The translations under genes were made by a program, and so were the position numbers. From Rhodococcus pyridinivorans (GTDB lineage: Bacteria > Actinomycetota > Actinomycetes > Mycobacteriales > Mycobacteriaceae): a DNA stretch of 64,000 bases. Below, piece after piece: positions 56,797 through 64,000 of the stretch; the first letter of the stretch is position 1, and the number at the start of each line of letters is the position of its first letter. The notes below the pieces were generated by a model, which saw only the letters and a list, made by a program, of their open reading frames with translations, was not told where the DNA came from and did no database searches. The DNA lies in the NCBI RefSeq assembly GCF_900105195.1, contig NZ_FNRX01000002.1, positions 2,108,001 through 2,172,000 of the forward strand, written 5' to 3'.

Positions 56797-59700
56797 GTGC
56801 ACCACGGGTGAGCGCGAAGCGCCTGGCGGAGGCACTGGGACAGTTGCCGCCGACGACCGAGCAGGCCGCCGTCATCGAGGCCCCGCCCGGCCCGATGCTG
56901 GTCGTCGCCGGGGCCGGTGCCGGCAAGACCGAGACGATGGCCGCGCGGGTGGTGTGGCTCGTCGCCAACGGTCTCGTCGAACCCGAGCAGGTGCTGGGCC
57001 TGACCTTCACGCGTAAGGCCGCGCAGCAGCTCACGGCCCGCATCCGGGCGCGCCTGGCCAAGCTCGCCGGATCGGCGCTCCTGCGCGACCTCGATCCGAG
57101 CGGCGGGTTGCGCGCACGGATCCTCGGCAGCGAACCCGAGGTGAGCACATACCACGCATACGCCGGTCGCCTGCTCACCGAGCACGGTCTGCTGCTGCCC
57201 ATCGAACCGTCGGCGACGCTGCTGTCCGAGACCGAGCTGTGGCAGGTCGCGCACCGCGTGGTCAGCTCGTGGGACGGCGAACTCGACACCGACCGCAATC
57301 CCGCATCGGTGACCGAGGCCGTTCTCGCCCTGTCCGGCCAGCTCTCCGAGCACCTCGTCGAGCCGGATCTGCTGCGCGACGCCCACGTCGAACTCGAACA
57401 GCTGGTGCACACCCTCCCGCCCGGCCCGGGGCAGCGCGGAGCACCGTCGAAGACGCTGCTCGGATACCTCGAGACGCAGCACGCGCGGTTGCAGTTGCTT
57501 CCGCTCGTCGAACGGCTGTCCGAGACACTGCGCCGCGAAGGTGCTCTCGACTTCGGGAGCCAGATGTCGCTCGCCGCGCGGGTCGCCCGCGATCACCGCG
57601 AGGTGGGAGCCGGGGAGCGGGAACGATTCCGGGCTGTGCTGCTCGACGAGTACCAGGACACCGGGCACGCCCAGCGCGTGTTACTCGCCGCCCTGTTCGG
57701 CGGTGGCGCCGATCCCGGTCTCGCGGTCACCGCGGTCGGCGATCCCATGCAGTCCATCTACGGCTGGCGCGGCGCGTCGGCCGCCAACCTGCCGCGGTTC
57801 GCGACCGACTTCCCGGCGGCCGACGGCGAGCCGGCACCCACCCGCGAACTGCTCACCAGCTGGCGCAATCCGCCGCAGGCCCTCGAACTGGCGAACGTCT
57901 CGTCCGAACCTCTGCGCGATCGCGGGGTGTCGGTCAGCCGGTTGCGTCCCCGCCCCGACGCGGCCGCCGGCGACGTCCGCCTCGCGTTGCACTCCGACGT
58001 CGCGGTGGAACGCGACTGGGTCGCCGACCGGATCGCCGACGAGTACGCCGCCGCCCGCGAGGCCGGACGCACACCGCCGACCGCTGCGGTCCTCGTCCGG
58101 CGCAACGCCGACGCCGCTCCGATCGCCGAGGCGCTGCGCGCCCGCGACCTTCCGGTCGAGGTCGTCGGCATCGGCGGGTTGCTGCACACGCCCGAAGTCG
58201 CCGACGTGCTCGCGATGTTGCGCCTGGCGGCGGATCCGCTGGCCGGGAGCGCAGCTGTGCGGGTGCTCACCGGCGCCCGCTGGCAGCTCGGTGCCGCCGA
58301 CCTGAAGGCACTGTGGGAGCGCGCCCAGGAACTGGCCATCGCGGGACGCTGGGGTGTCGCCGGGGCGGTGACCGATCCCGACGCGCTCGAGGACGCCCTC
58401 GATTCGGCGCTGCCCGGTGAATATGCCGACCAGGCCGGTCTCGCTGATGCGATCTCCGATCCCGGCGACAGCAGCCGCTATTCGAAGTTCGGCTACGCGC
58501 GCATCGTCGCGCTCGGTCGCGAGCTGACCTCCCTGCGCGAGCGGCTCGGCCAGCCGCTCACCGAACTCGTCGCCGAGGTCGAGCGTGTGCTCGGTATCGG
58601 CATCGAGACCGAGGCCCGCGTGGGCCGCCGACGCGGTGTCGCCGGCCGCGAGCATCTCGACGCCTTCGCCTCGGTCGTCGCGTCCTACGCGGGGCGGACC
58701 AACGCGACCCTGCCCGGTTTGCTGTCCTATCTCGCGGCGGCGGAGGAGATCGAGCAGGGGCTCGCGCCCGGTGAGGTGGAAGTCGACCCCGACCGCGTGC
58801 AGGTCCTCACCGTCCACTCCGCGAAAGGCCTCGAATGGGAGGTCGTCGCCGTCCCACATGTCGCTGCCGGGGTCTTCCCATCCTCCACCGCCGCCGCGAC
58901 CTGGCTCGGTTCGACGACCGAACTTCCCCCGCACTTGCGGGGCGACCGGGTGCTGCCCGCCGACGATCCGGGCAGCACCGACGGTGTGCCCGTGCTCGAG
59001 CTCGACGACCTCTCCGATCGCAAGATGCTCGAGCGGGCCATCGACTCCCACAAGGACGCGCTCAAGCGCCGCAAGCTCGACGAGGACCGTCGGCTGTTCT
59101 ACGTCGCTCTCACCCGCACCGAACGAACACTGTTCGTCTCCGCCCACCACTGGGCAGACACCGGATCCGAACCGAAGGGACCCTCGCAGTTCCTCGAGGA
59201 ACTGCACGAGATCGTCACGGCCCGGCCCGAACTCGGTGCGATCGACCACTGGGCTCCGGAACCCGAACCGGAGGAGGAGAACCCGCTCACGGCCTCACCG
59301 CGCAGCGCACTGTGGCCGCGCGACCCGCTCGGTGCCCGGCGCACCGAGGTCGAACGCGGCGCGGCACTGGTCCTCTCCGAGTTCGACCGGACCGACCTCC
59401 CGACCGAATACGACGACGATCCCGATGAGTGGGCCACCGACGTCGATGCGCTCCTGGCCGAACGCGAACAGCGCGCCGAGCAGAGCGCCGAGGTGGTGCT
59501 GCCCGCACAGCTGTCAGTCAGCCAACTCGTCGATCTCGCCACCGATCCCGACGCCCTCGCCGCGCGTCTGCGTCGTCCGTTGCCGTTCCGGCCCAATCCG
59601 CTCGCGCGTCGCGGCACTGCCTTCCACGCGTGGCTCGAGCGCAGATTCGGCGCGACGCGCCTGCTCGACCTCGACGAGCTTCCCGGTGCCGACGACGAGG

Positions 59701-60149
59701 ACGGCGACGATTCGCACTTCGACCGGCTCCAGGAGGCATTCCTGCGGTCGAAGTGGGCGTCGCGCAACCCCGTCGAGGTCGAGGTGCCGTTCGAAACGGC
59801 CCTGGGCGGCACCGTGATCCGCGGACGTATCGACGCCGTCTTCGAGGATCCGGACGGCGGTTGGACGGTCATCGACTGGAAGACCGGCGCCGAACCGGAA
59901 GGCGAGAAGCTCGCCGCGGTGGGTGTGCAGCTCGCCGCCTACCGGCTCGCCTGGGCCCAGTTGATGGCAGCGCGGACCGAGCGGCTCACCGGCCGACCGG
60001 CCGAACTGCCGCTGCACAAGGTCCGAGCGGCCTTCCACTACGTCCGCACCGGACGCACCGTCGCGCCCGAGGAACTGCCGAATGCGGCGATGCTCGAACG
60101 CCTCGTGCTCGAGGCGGGGAATCTGCGAGGGCGTGCCGACGGCGAGTGA
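56793..60149 (+). CDS. adnB: DNA helicase-nuclease subunit AdnB
   Basis: The 1118-residue partner of AdnA. The motor has canonical Walker A GAGAGKTET (about 41-49), LTFTRKAA (Ia), Walker B LLDEYQDTGHAQ (about 284-295), GDPMQSIYGWRGA (III) and TVHSAKGLEWEVV (V). The C-terminal RecB nuclease shows LARRGTAFHAWLE, GRIDAVFED, VIDWKTG and QLAAYRLAW. It is the main motor in mycobacterial AdnAB (established). ATG 56793 overlaps the adnA stop. Confidence 0.94.
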   Translation: MSAPRVSAKRLAEALGQLPPTTEQAAVIEAPPGPMLVVAGAGAGKTETMAARVVWLVANGLVEPEQVLGLTFTRKAAQQLTARIRARLAKLAGSALLRDLDPSGGLRARILGSEPEVSTYHAYAGRLLTEHGLLLPIEPSATLLSETELWQVAHRVVSSWDGELDTDRNPASVTEAVLALSGQLSEHLVEPDLLRDAHVELEQLVHTLPPGPGQRGAPSKTLLGYLETQHARLQLLPLVERLSETLRREGALDFGSQMSLAARVARDHREVGAGERERFRAVLLDEYQDTGHAQRVLLAALFGGGADPGLAVTAVGDPMQSIYGWRGASAANLPRFATDFPAADGEPAPTRELLTSWRNPPQALELANVSSEPLRDRGVSVSRLRPRPDAAAGDVRLALHSDVAVERDWVADRIADEYAAAREAGRTPPTAAVLVRRNADAAPIAEALRARDLPVEVVGIGGLLHTPEVADVLAMLRLAADPLAGSAAVRVLTGARWQLGAADLKALWERAQELAIAGRWGVAGAVTDPDALEDALDSALPGEYADQAGLADAISDPGDSSRYSKFGYARIVALGRELTSLRERLGQPLTELVAEVERVLGIGIETEARVGRRRGVAGREHLDAFASVVASYAGRTNATLPGLLSYLAAAEEIEQGLAPGEVEVDPDRVQVLTVHSAKGLEWEVVAVPHVAAGVFPSSTAAATWLGSTTELPPHLRGDRVLPADDPGSTDGVPVLELDDLSDRKMLERAIDSHKDALKRRKLDEDRRLFYVALTRTERTLFVSAHHWADTGSEPKGPSQFLEELHEIVTARPELGAIDHWAPEPEPEEENPLTASPRSALWPRDPLGARRTEVERGAALVLSEFDRTDLPTEYDDDPDEWATDVDALLAEREQRAEQSAEVVLPAQLSVSQLVDLATDPDALAARLRRPLPFRPNPLARRGTAFHAWLERRFGATRLLDLDELPGADDEDGDDSHFDRLQEAFLRSKWASRNPVEVEVPFETALGGTVIRGRIDAVFEDPDGGWTVIDWKTGAEPEGEKLAAVGVQLAAYRLAWAQLMAARTERLTGRPAELPLHKVRAAFHYVRTGRTVAPEELPNAAMLERLVLEAGNLRGRADGE

Positions 60150-60156
60150 CGCAACC

Positions 60157-61222
60157 TCAGGGGCGCTGCCCGATACCGGTGGCCACTTCGTGTGCCCGGC
60201 GTCCGGCGGTATCGGGTGCAAGGGGAGCGGTGGGCATCCCGGCTCCCTCCCGCAGTCCCGACAGGAATTCCTCGAGGATCTCGGGCGGCGAATACTGCGG
60301 TTCCCAGCCCAGTTCTGTGCGGGCGCGCGTGCTGTCGAGCAATGGAAGTTGCAGCACGGTGTCGAGCAGGCCGGGGGAGGCCGGAACGAGATGTGCGTGC
60401 CAGGCCGCCCGCACGGCCTTGCGGAGTGCTGCACGCGGTACGGGGATCTTCCTGGCGGAGAACATCTCTGCCAGGAACGCGCCGTCCACGGGCGGTTCCG
60501 TGGCGAGGTTGAACGCGCCGCGGACGGGCCGGACGGTCGCACGGACGAAGGCGTCGGCCACGTCGCTCGTGTGCAGTACCTGGGCACGCAGATCCTCGAC
60601 CAGCGGCATCACGGGGAGCAGTCCGCTGCGCAGCAGGTTTCCCGGGAGCAGGGGGCCGACGAACAGGCGTCGCTGTGAGGTCGCCGATTCGCGCTTGAAG
60701 AGGAAGTAGGGCCGCATCCGTACGATGCGCATCTCCGGCGCCCGCAGTTCGAGGGTGTCGAGAAAACGTTCCAGGTACGACTTCTCGCGGGGATAGGCGG
60801 CACCCGGCCACCCATGTTGTGGGCCAGTCCTCGGTGACGCGATCCGTCGAGCGTCCGGGCGAATAGGCCGCGACGGACGACGAGTAGATCAGCGCGGGAA
60901 CCTTCTCCGCGGCAGCCGCCTCGAAGACAGAGATCGCGCCGAGCACATTGTTCTCCCAGGTCACCTCCGGGCGGTGCGTGGGTTGGAACAGCCAGGGCAG
61001 GTGGATCACCGCGTCCGCGCCCCGCACGATGGGGCGGAAGTCGTCGGTGGTGGTGTCGGCGACCGTGAAGGTCGCCTTGGGGGACGTCCATTCCGTCGGT
61101 CGTCGCGCGACGCCGGCGATCTCGGCGACGTCGGGTTCGCGTCCGAGCGCCTCGACGATCCCGGTTCCCAGATTTCCGGTCGCGCCGACGACGACCACCT
61201 TCAGACCACGTGCGGTGTCCAT
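60157..61222 (-). pseudogene. NAD-dependent epimerase/dehydratase with a single-base frameshift
   Basis: An SDR/extended-type gene of about 355 codons interrupted by one extra base. The N-terminal part (from ATG 61222) has the dinucleotide motif VVVGATGNLGTGIVEAL and IYSSSVAAYSPG, with frame lost near 60814-60820 after EDWPT. The expected HGWPGAAYPREKSYLERF continues in the next frame to a stop at 60157, with the MRIVRMRPYFLFKRE segment intact. It may be a recent pseudogene or an assembly error. Neighbours are adnB (7 nt away, convergent) and a DoxX-like gene. Confidence 0.8.
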
Positions 61223-61271
61223 ACCGACGCATACCCGCTCGCTGTGACCTCACTCACCGCGTGTGGTCAGC

Positions 61272-61661
61272 TCAGCGGGAGGATGTGCGGCGGACCTTCA
61301 GTGCCTCGGTGACGAGCGGGACCTGCAGCGGGAGCCGGGCGAGCGACACCGCCTTGGCGGCGGGGGAGAGCTTCGGGCTGCGCAGCCACGTCACGGCCAT
61401 CTGCACGTTGGCGGGGAAGACCGCCAGGAACAGCGCCGCGGCCAGGGAACCGCCGAGGCGCCGGGTGCGGGGCACGGCGAGCGCGCCGGCGACGGCGATC
61501 TCCGCGACCCCCGAGGCGTAGGTGTAGGTGCGGGCATCACCCGGCAGGGCGCGGGGCACCATGCCGTCGAACGGTTCCGGTCGCACGAAATGCAGGACCC
61601 CCACGCCGAGAAGTAGACCTGCCAGCCGGATCGCAGAGCGCTGCGACGCTTTCGTGGACAT
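61272..61661 (-). CDS. DoxX-like small membrane protein
   Basis: A 129-residue membrane protein with about four hydrophobic segments (LAGLLLGVGVLHFV at 14-27, TYTYASGVAEIAVAGALAV, LGGSLAAALFLAVFPANVQM, and a weaker last one), typical of the DoxX/MauE-like fold. HFVRPEPFD and NVQMAVTWLRSPKL are the family-like loops. ATG 61661. It is 49 nt from the SDR gene in the same direction, so possibly co-transcribed. Redox role inferred only. Confidence 0.75.
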   Translation of the reverse strand: MSTKASQRSAIRLAGLLLGVGVLHFVRPEPFDGMVPRALPGDARTYTYASGVAEIAVAGALAVPRTRRLGGSLAAALFLAVFPANVQMAVTWLRSPKLSPAAKAVSLARLPLQVPLVTEALKVRRTSSR

Positions 61662-61782
61662 GCGTGCCACACTAGCGCGCGGCGGTACGCTGCGATCCGG
61701 TATCGGGCGCAGTTCGTTCGGTACCGCGACGACCGAGGGTGGCCACCAGTGGAGGCCGACAGCAGGAAGGTGGGACACCGCG

Positions 61783-62871
61783 ATGCCCGGGAGGTTGCGT
61801 GCGCGGTTCAGCCGCTCCGATCAGCTCACCGAGCGCCCCGACTTCGCGCTCGTCGGTGTGCTGCGCGTACCCCAGGAACAGACGAGTCCCGGACTCGCGA
61901 TCGCGCGTCGCATCGGCTACGCGTTCGCGGCGCTGTTCCTCGCGGTCGTCGTGGTCTACCTCGATCGCGATGGCTACCGCGACGCCCAGGGCGACGAACT
62001 GTCGCTGCTGGACTGCGTCTACTACGCCACGGTCTCGCTCTCGACCACCGGCTACGGCGACATCACCCCGTTCACACCCGAAGCGCGCCTGATCAACATC
62101 TTGCTGATCACCCCGCTCCGGGTGTTCTTCCTCATCGTGCTCGTCGGTACCACTCTGTCGGCACTGACCGAGAGTTCCCGGCAAGCATTCAAGATCCAGC
62201 GTTGGAGGCGCCGCGTGCGTAATCACACCGTCGTCATCGGTTACGGCACCAAGGGCCGTACCGCAGTCGACGCGATGCTCGGCGACGGGGTACCCCCGTC
62301 CGAGATCGTCGTGGTCGACACCGATCCGGTGGTTCTCGAGTCCGCGGCCGGCCAGGGCCTCGTGACGGTCCAGGGTTCGGCGACGAAGTCCGATGTGCTC
62401 CGGCTCGCCGGGGTGCAGCACGCGTCGGCGGTGATCGTCGCCGCGAACCGCGACGACACCGCGGTGCTCGTGACCCTCAGCGCCCGCGAGATCGCCCCGC
62501 GCGCGAAGATCGTCGCCGCCATCCGCGAGTCGGAGAACACCCACCTGCTGCGTCAGTCCGGTGCCGACTCGGTGGTCATCTCGTCGGAGACGGCGGGGCG
62601 ACTGCTCGGCATCGCCACGACCACGCCGAACGTTGTCGAGATGATCGAGGACCTGCTCACCCCGGAAGCCGGGTTCGCCATCACCGAACGCGATGTCGAC
62701 CCCAGCGAGGTCGGGGGATCCCCGCGGCATCTCAAGGACATCGTGCTCGCCGTCGTCCGCGACGGGCGGATGTGGCGGATCGGTTCGCCCGAGGTCGACG
62801 CGCTCGAAGCGAACGACAAACTGCTCTACATCCGGCTGGTGGGTTCGTCGCCGGGCGCCATGCGTGGCTAG
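61783..62871 (+). CDS. Potassium channel with TrkA-N domain (Rv3200c-like)
   Basis: A 362-residue two-helix channel. The pore helix/filter is STTGYGDITPF (filter TTGYGD, about 88-93), between transmembrane segments near 44-62 and 108-130. The cytoplasmic RCK/TrkA-N domain follows with VVIGYGTKGRTAVDAML (about 150-166) and ADSVVISSETAGRLLG. A TrkA-C domain ends it. Probably gated by NAD(H) or similar ligands. It precedes nudC by 9 nt, an order conserved with Rv3200c-Rv3199c. Confidence 0.92.
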   Translation: MPGRLRARFSRSDQLTERPDFALVGVLRVPQEQTSPGLAIARRIGYAFAALFLAVVVVYLDRDGYRDAQGDELSLLDCVYYATVSLSTTGYGDITPFTPEARLINILLITPLRVFFLIVLVGTTLSALTESSRQAFKIQRWRRRVRNHTVVIGYGTKGRTAVDAMLGDGVPPSEIVVVDTDPVVLESAAGQGLVTVQGSATKSDVLRLAGVQHASAVIVAANRDDTAVLVTLSAREIAPRAKIVAAIRESENTHLLRQSGADSVVISSETAGRLLGIATTTPNVVEMIEDLLTPEAGFAITERDVDPSEVGGSPRHLKDIVLAVVRDGRMWRIGSPEVDALEANDKLLYIRLVGSSPGAMRG

Positions 62872-62880
62872 GGTGCTGAT

Positions 62881-63780
62881 GTGACCGGTTTCGCTTTGTC
62901 GGGTACCCCGCTGCTCTCACGTACCGTCGTCGACCGGGCGGAGGAACTGCGTTCGGACGAGGACGCCCTGCGCGCCGGCTGGGCCGGTGCGAAACTCCTG
63001 CGGGTCGATCGTCGCAACCAGGTCCGTGTCTCCGACAACGCGCTCGTGCTCGGTGAGGCGTCCGAGCTCGGTCCCGAACCGGTCGAGGGCGCGATCTTCC
63101 TGGGTATCCGCGACGGACACCACGTCTGGGCGTCTCGCGTCCTGGCGCAGACGGGCACGGTGGCCGATCTGCGGCGCATCGGCGAGCGTCTCGACGATGC
63201 CGACGCCGATCTGATGGTCAGCGCGGTCGCGTTGCTGAACTGGCACGACAACGCCGGCTACAGCGCGGTCGACGGCTCGCCCACCCGTCCGACGATGTCC
63301 GGCTGGTCGCGGATCAGCACCGAGACCGGACACCAGGAGTTCCCTCGCACCGACCCGGCGATCATCTGCCTCGTACACGACGGACACGACCGGGTGCTGC
63401 TCGCCCGGCAACCGGTGTGGCCCGAGCGGCGATTCTCCGTTCTCGCAGGCTTCGTCGAAGCCGGTGAGTCGCTCGAATCGTGCGTGGTGCGGGAGATCCG
63501 TGAAGAGGTCGGTGTCGAGGTGCGCGACGTGCGGTATCTCGGCAGTCAGCCCTGGCCGTTCCCTCGATCGCTCATGCTCGGATTCGCGGCGATCGCCGAT
63601 CCCGAGCAGGCGCTGGACTTCCGCGACGGGGAGATCACCGAGGCGCGGTGGTTCACTCGTGACGAGGTCCGCGCGGCGCTGGCGACTGGCGACTGGGCGT
63701 CCGCCGAGGACGCCCCGCTGTTGTTGCCCGGTTCGATCTCCATAGCGCGCGGGATGCTCGAGGGCTGGGCCAAGGAGTAG
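62881..63780 (+). CDS. nudC: NADH pyrophosphatase NudC
   Basis: Hydrolyses NADH and removes NAD caps from RNA. The 299-residue protein has a Nudix box GFVEAGESLESCVVREIREE (about 193-212) and the NudC signature SQPWPFPRSLM (about 222-232). The middle domain (about 118-145) lacks the four zinc-binding cysteines of E. coli NudC (NWHDNAGYSAVDG, then PTMSGWSRI), as in the M. tuberculosis enzyme. GTG 62881. A three-copy 15-bp repeat begins 8 nt after the stop. Confidence 0.95.
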   Translation: MTGFALSGTPLLSRTVVDRAEELRSDEDALRAGWAGAKLLRVDRRNQVRVSDNALVLGEASELGPEPVEGAIFLGIRDGHHVWASRVLAQTGTVADLRRIGERLDDADADLMVSAVALLNWHDNAGYSAVDGSPTRPTMSGWSRISTETGHQEFPRTDPAIICLVHDGHDRVLLARQPVWPERRFSVLAGFVEAGESLESCVVREIREEVGVEVRDVRYLGSQPWPFPRSLMLGFAAIADPEQALDFRDGEITEARWFTRDEVRAALATGDWASAEDAPLLLPGSISIARGMLEGWAKE

Positions 63781-63787
63781 CAGTCCG

Positions 63788-63832
63788 TGCGGTAGAGGGC
63801 ACTGCGGTAGAGGGCACTGCGGTAGAGGGCAC
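63788..63832. repeat. 15-bp tandem repeat after nudC
   Basis: Three exact copies of TGCGGTAGAGGGCAC (63788-63802, 63803-63817, 63818-63832). With the preceding G, the first copy has inverted ends GTGC/GCAC. It lies between nudC and the shared terminator. Confidence 0.9.
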
Positions 63833-63860
63833 AGGATCGAGTCGGGCCCGGACACGGGAG

Positions 63861-63889
63861 AGGCCGGCCGCGACGAACGCGACCGGCCT
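63861..63889. terminator. Bidirectional terminator between nudC and mycoredoxin
   Basis: A 12-bp stem with one mismatch (AGGCCGGCCGCG / CGCGACCGGCCT) and loop ACGAA, 18 nt from the mycoredoxin stop. Confidence 0.75.
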
Positions 63890-63906
63890 TACCGGAAGAG
63901 CGGGAG

Positions 63907-64000
63907 CTACAGACCCAGAGCGCGCTGGACCTCGGCGAGCGACGGGTTGGTCGCGGTGCTGCCGTCGGCGAACTTGACGGTGGGCACCACGTGGTTGCCG
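63907..64000 (-). CDS. mrx1: Mycoredoxin/glutaredoxin-like protein, 5' part outside window
   Basis: The C-terminal 30 residues are visible, reading GNHVVPTVKFADGSTATNPS and ending AEVQRALGL. The VVPTVKFADG stretch carries the cis-Pro of the thioredoxin fold and matches mycoredoxin-1 (Rv3198A), which reduces mycothiol-mixed disulfides. The catalytic CxxC is beyond the right edge. Its position next to nudC agrees with Rv3199c-Rv3198A. Confidence 0.82.
   Translation of the reverse strand, partial: GNHVVPTVKFADGSTATNPSLAEVQRALGL

Noticed and set aside
60800..60830. Programmed frameshift in the SDR gene
   Set aside because: No slippery heptamer, stimulatory structure or family precedent; simple mutation or assembly error fits better.

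Overview
The window is a dense, high-G+C actinobacterial chromosome segment, most likely from a Rhodococcus. From the truncated TobH-like gene upstream of manA to the mycoredoxin fragment at the right edge, gene order follows the Mycobacterium tuberculosis block Rv3257c-Rv3198A with small gaps. An AlkB/rubredoxin locus and twin membrane desaturases support a Rhodococcus-like alkane/lipid metaboliser (inference). No phage, insertion sequence, rRNA, tRNA or CRISPR was seen, and no gene-free stretch exceeds 300 bases.

Layout. 1-2130: sugar-phosphate genes (TobH-like, manA) and a terminator. 2.2-4.6 kb: alkane hydroxylase operon alkB, two rubredoxins, TetR. 4.7-12.7 kb: ahcY, tmk, the mtrA-mtrB-lpqB envelope signalling operon, a ComF-like protein and hpf. 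12.8-15.7 kb: secA1, followed by a tandem hairpin array. 15.8-22.8 kb: an Rv3235-like gene, a HAD protein, a WS/DGAT (Tgs3-like), an Rv3231c-like gene, then a ferredoxin-reductase/desaturase pair and a second desaturase under matching operator sequences. 22.8-27.8 kb: rsgA, aroA, SRAP peptidase, YbaK, sigH-rshA and the 24-residue ribosomal protein bL37. 27.9-37.9 kb: biotinylated protein, PdtaS-like kinase, whiB1, lipid kinase, GNAT, ParA, a beta-propeller membrane protein, rhlE, a ferritin-like protein, DUF3107 and TetR. 38.1-41.4 kb: DUF3152 metalloprotease-like protein, MoeZ and a TIGR02569 protein.

41.5-52.2 kb is an accessory insertion relative to the mycobacterial order, placed between the Rv3205c-like and Rv3204-like genes. 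It holds a nitrate/nitrite assimilation module (narK, nirB, nirD, a HemD-winged-helix fusion, a CbiX-like chelatase and a MobA-MoeA fusion), a six-copy 24-bp tandem array, and a little-known membrane system (DUF6412-like, ABC ATPase, DUF6297-like). 52.2-64 kb returns to the conserved order: alkyltransferase-like protein, LipV-like hydrolase, the AdnA/AdnB helicase-nuclease, a frameshifted SDR gene, a DoxX-like protein, a potassium channel, nudC and mycoredoxin.

Three signals stand out. (i) Short-period (15-26 bp) tandem repeats, several of them hairpins with 5-6 bp stems and 3-nt loops, sit at or across the stop codons of many genes (secA1, rshA, ParA, TetR, DUF3152, nudC), with one array in a divergent intergenic region. 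(ii) Three copies of AACCTACG-N4-CGTAACC lie in front of the two desaturase transcription units. (iii) sigH has a SigH-type promoter and two well-supported in-frame starts that would give long and short isoforms.
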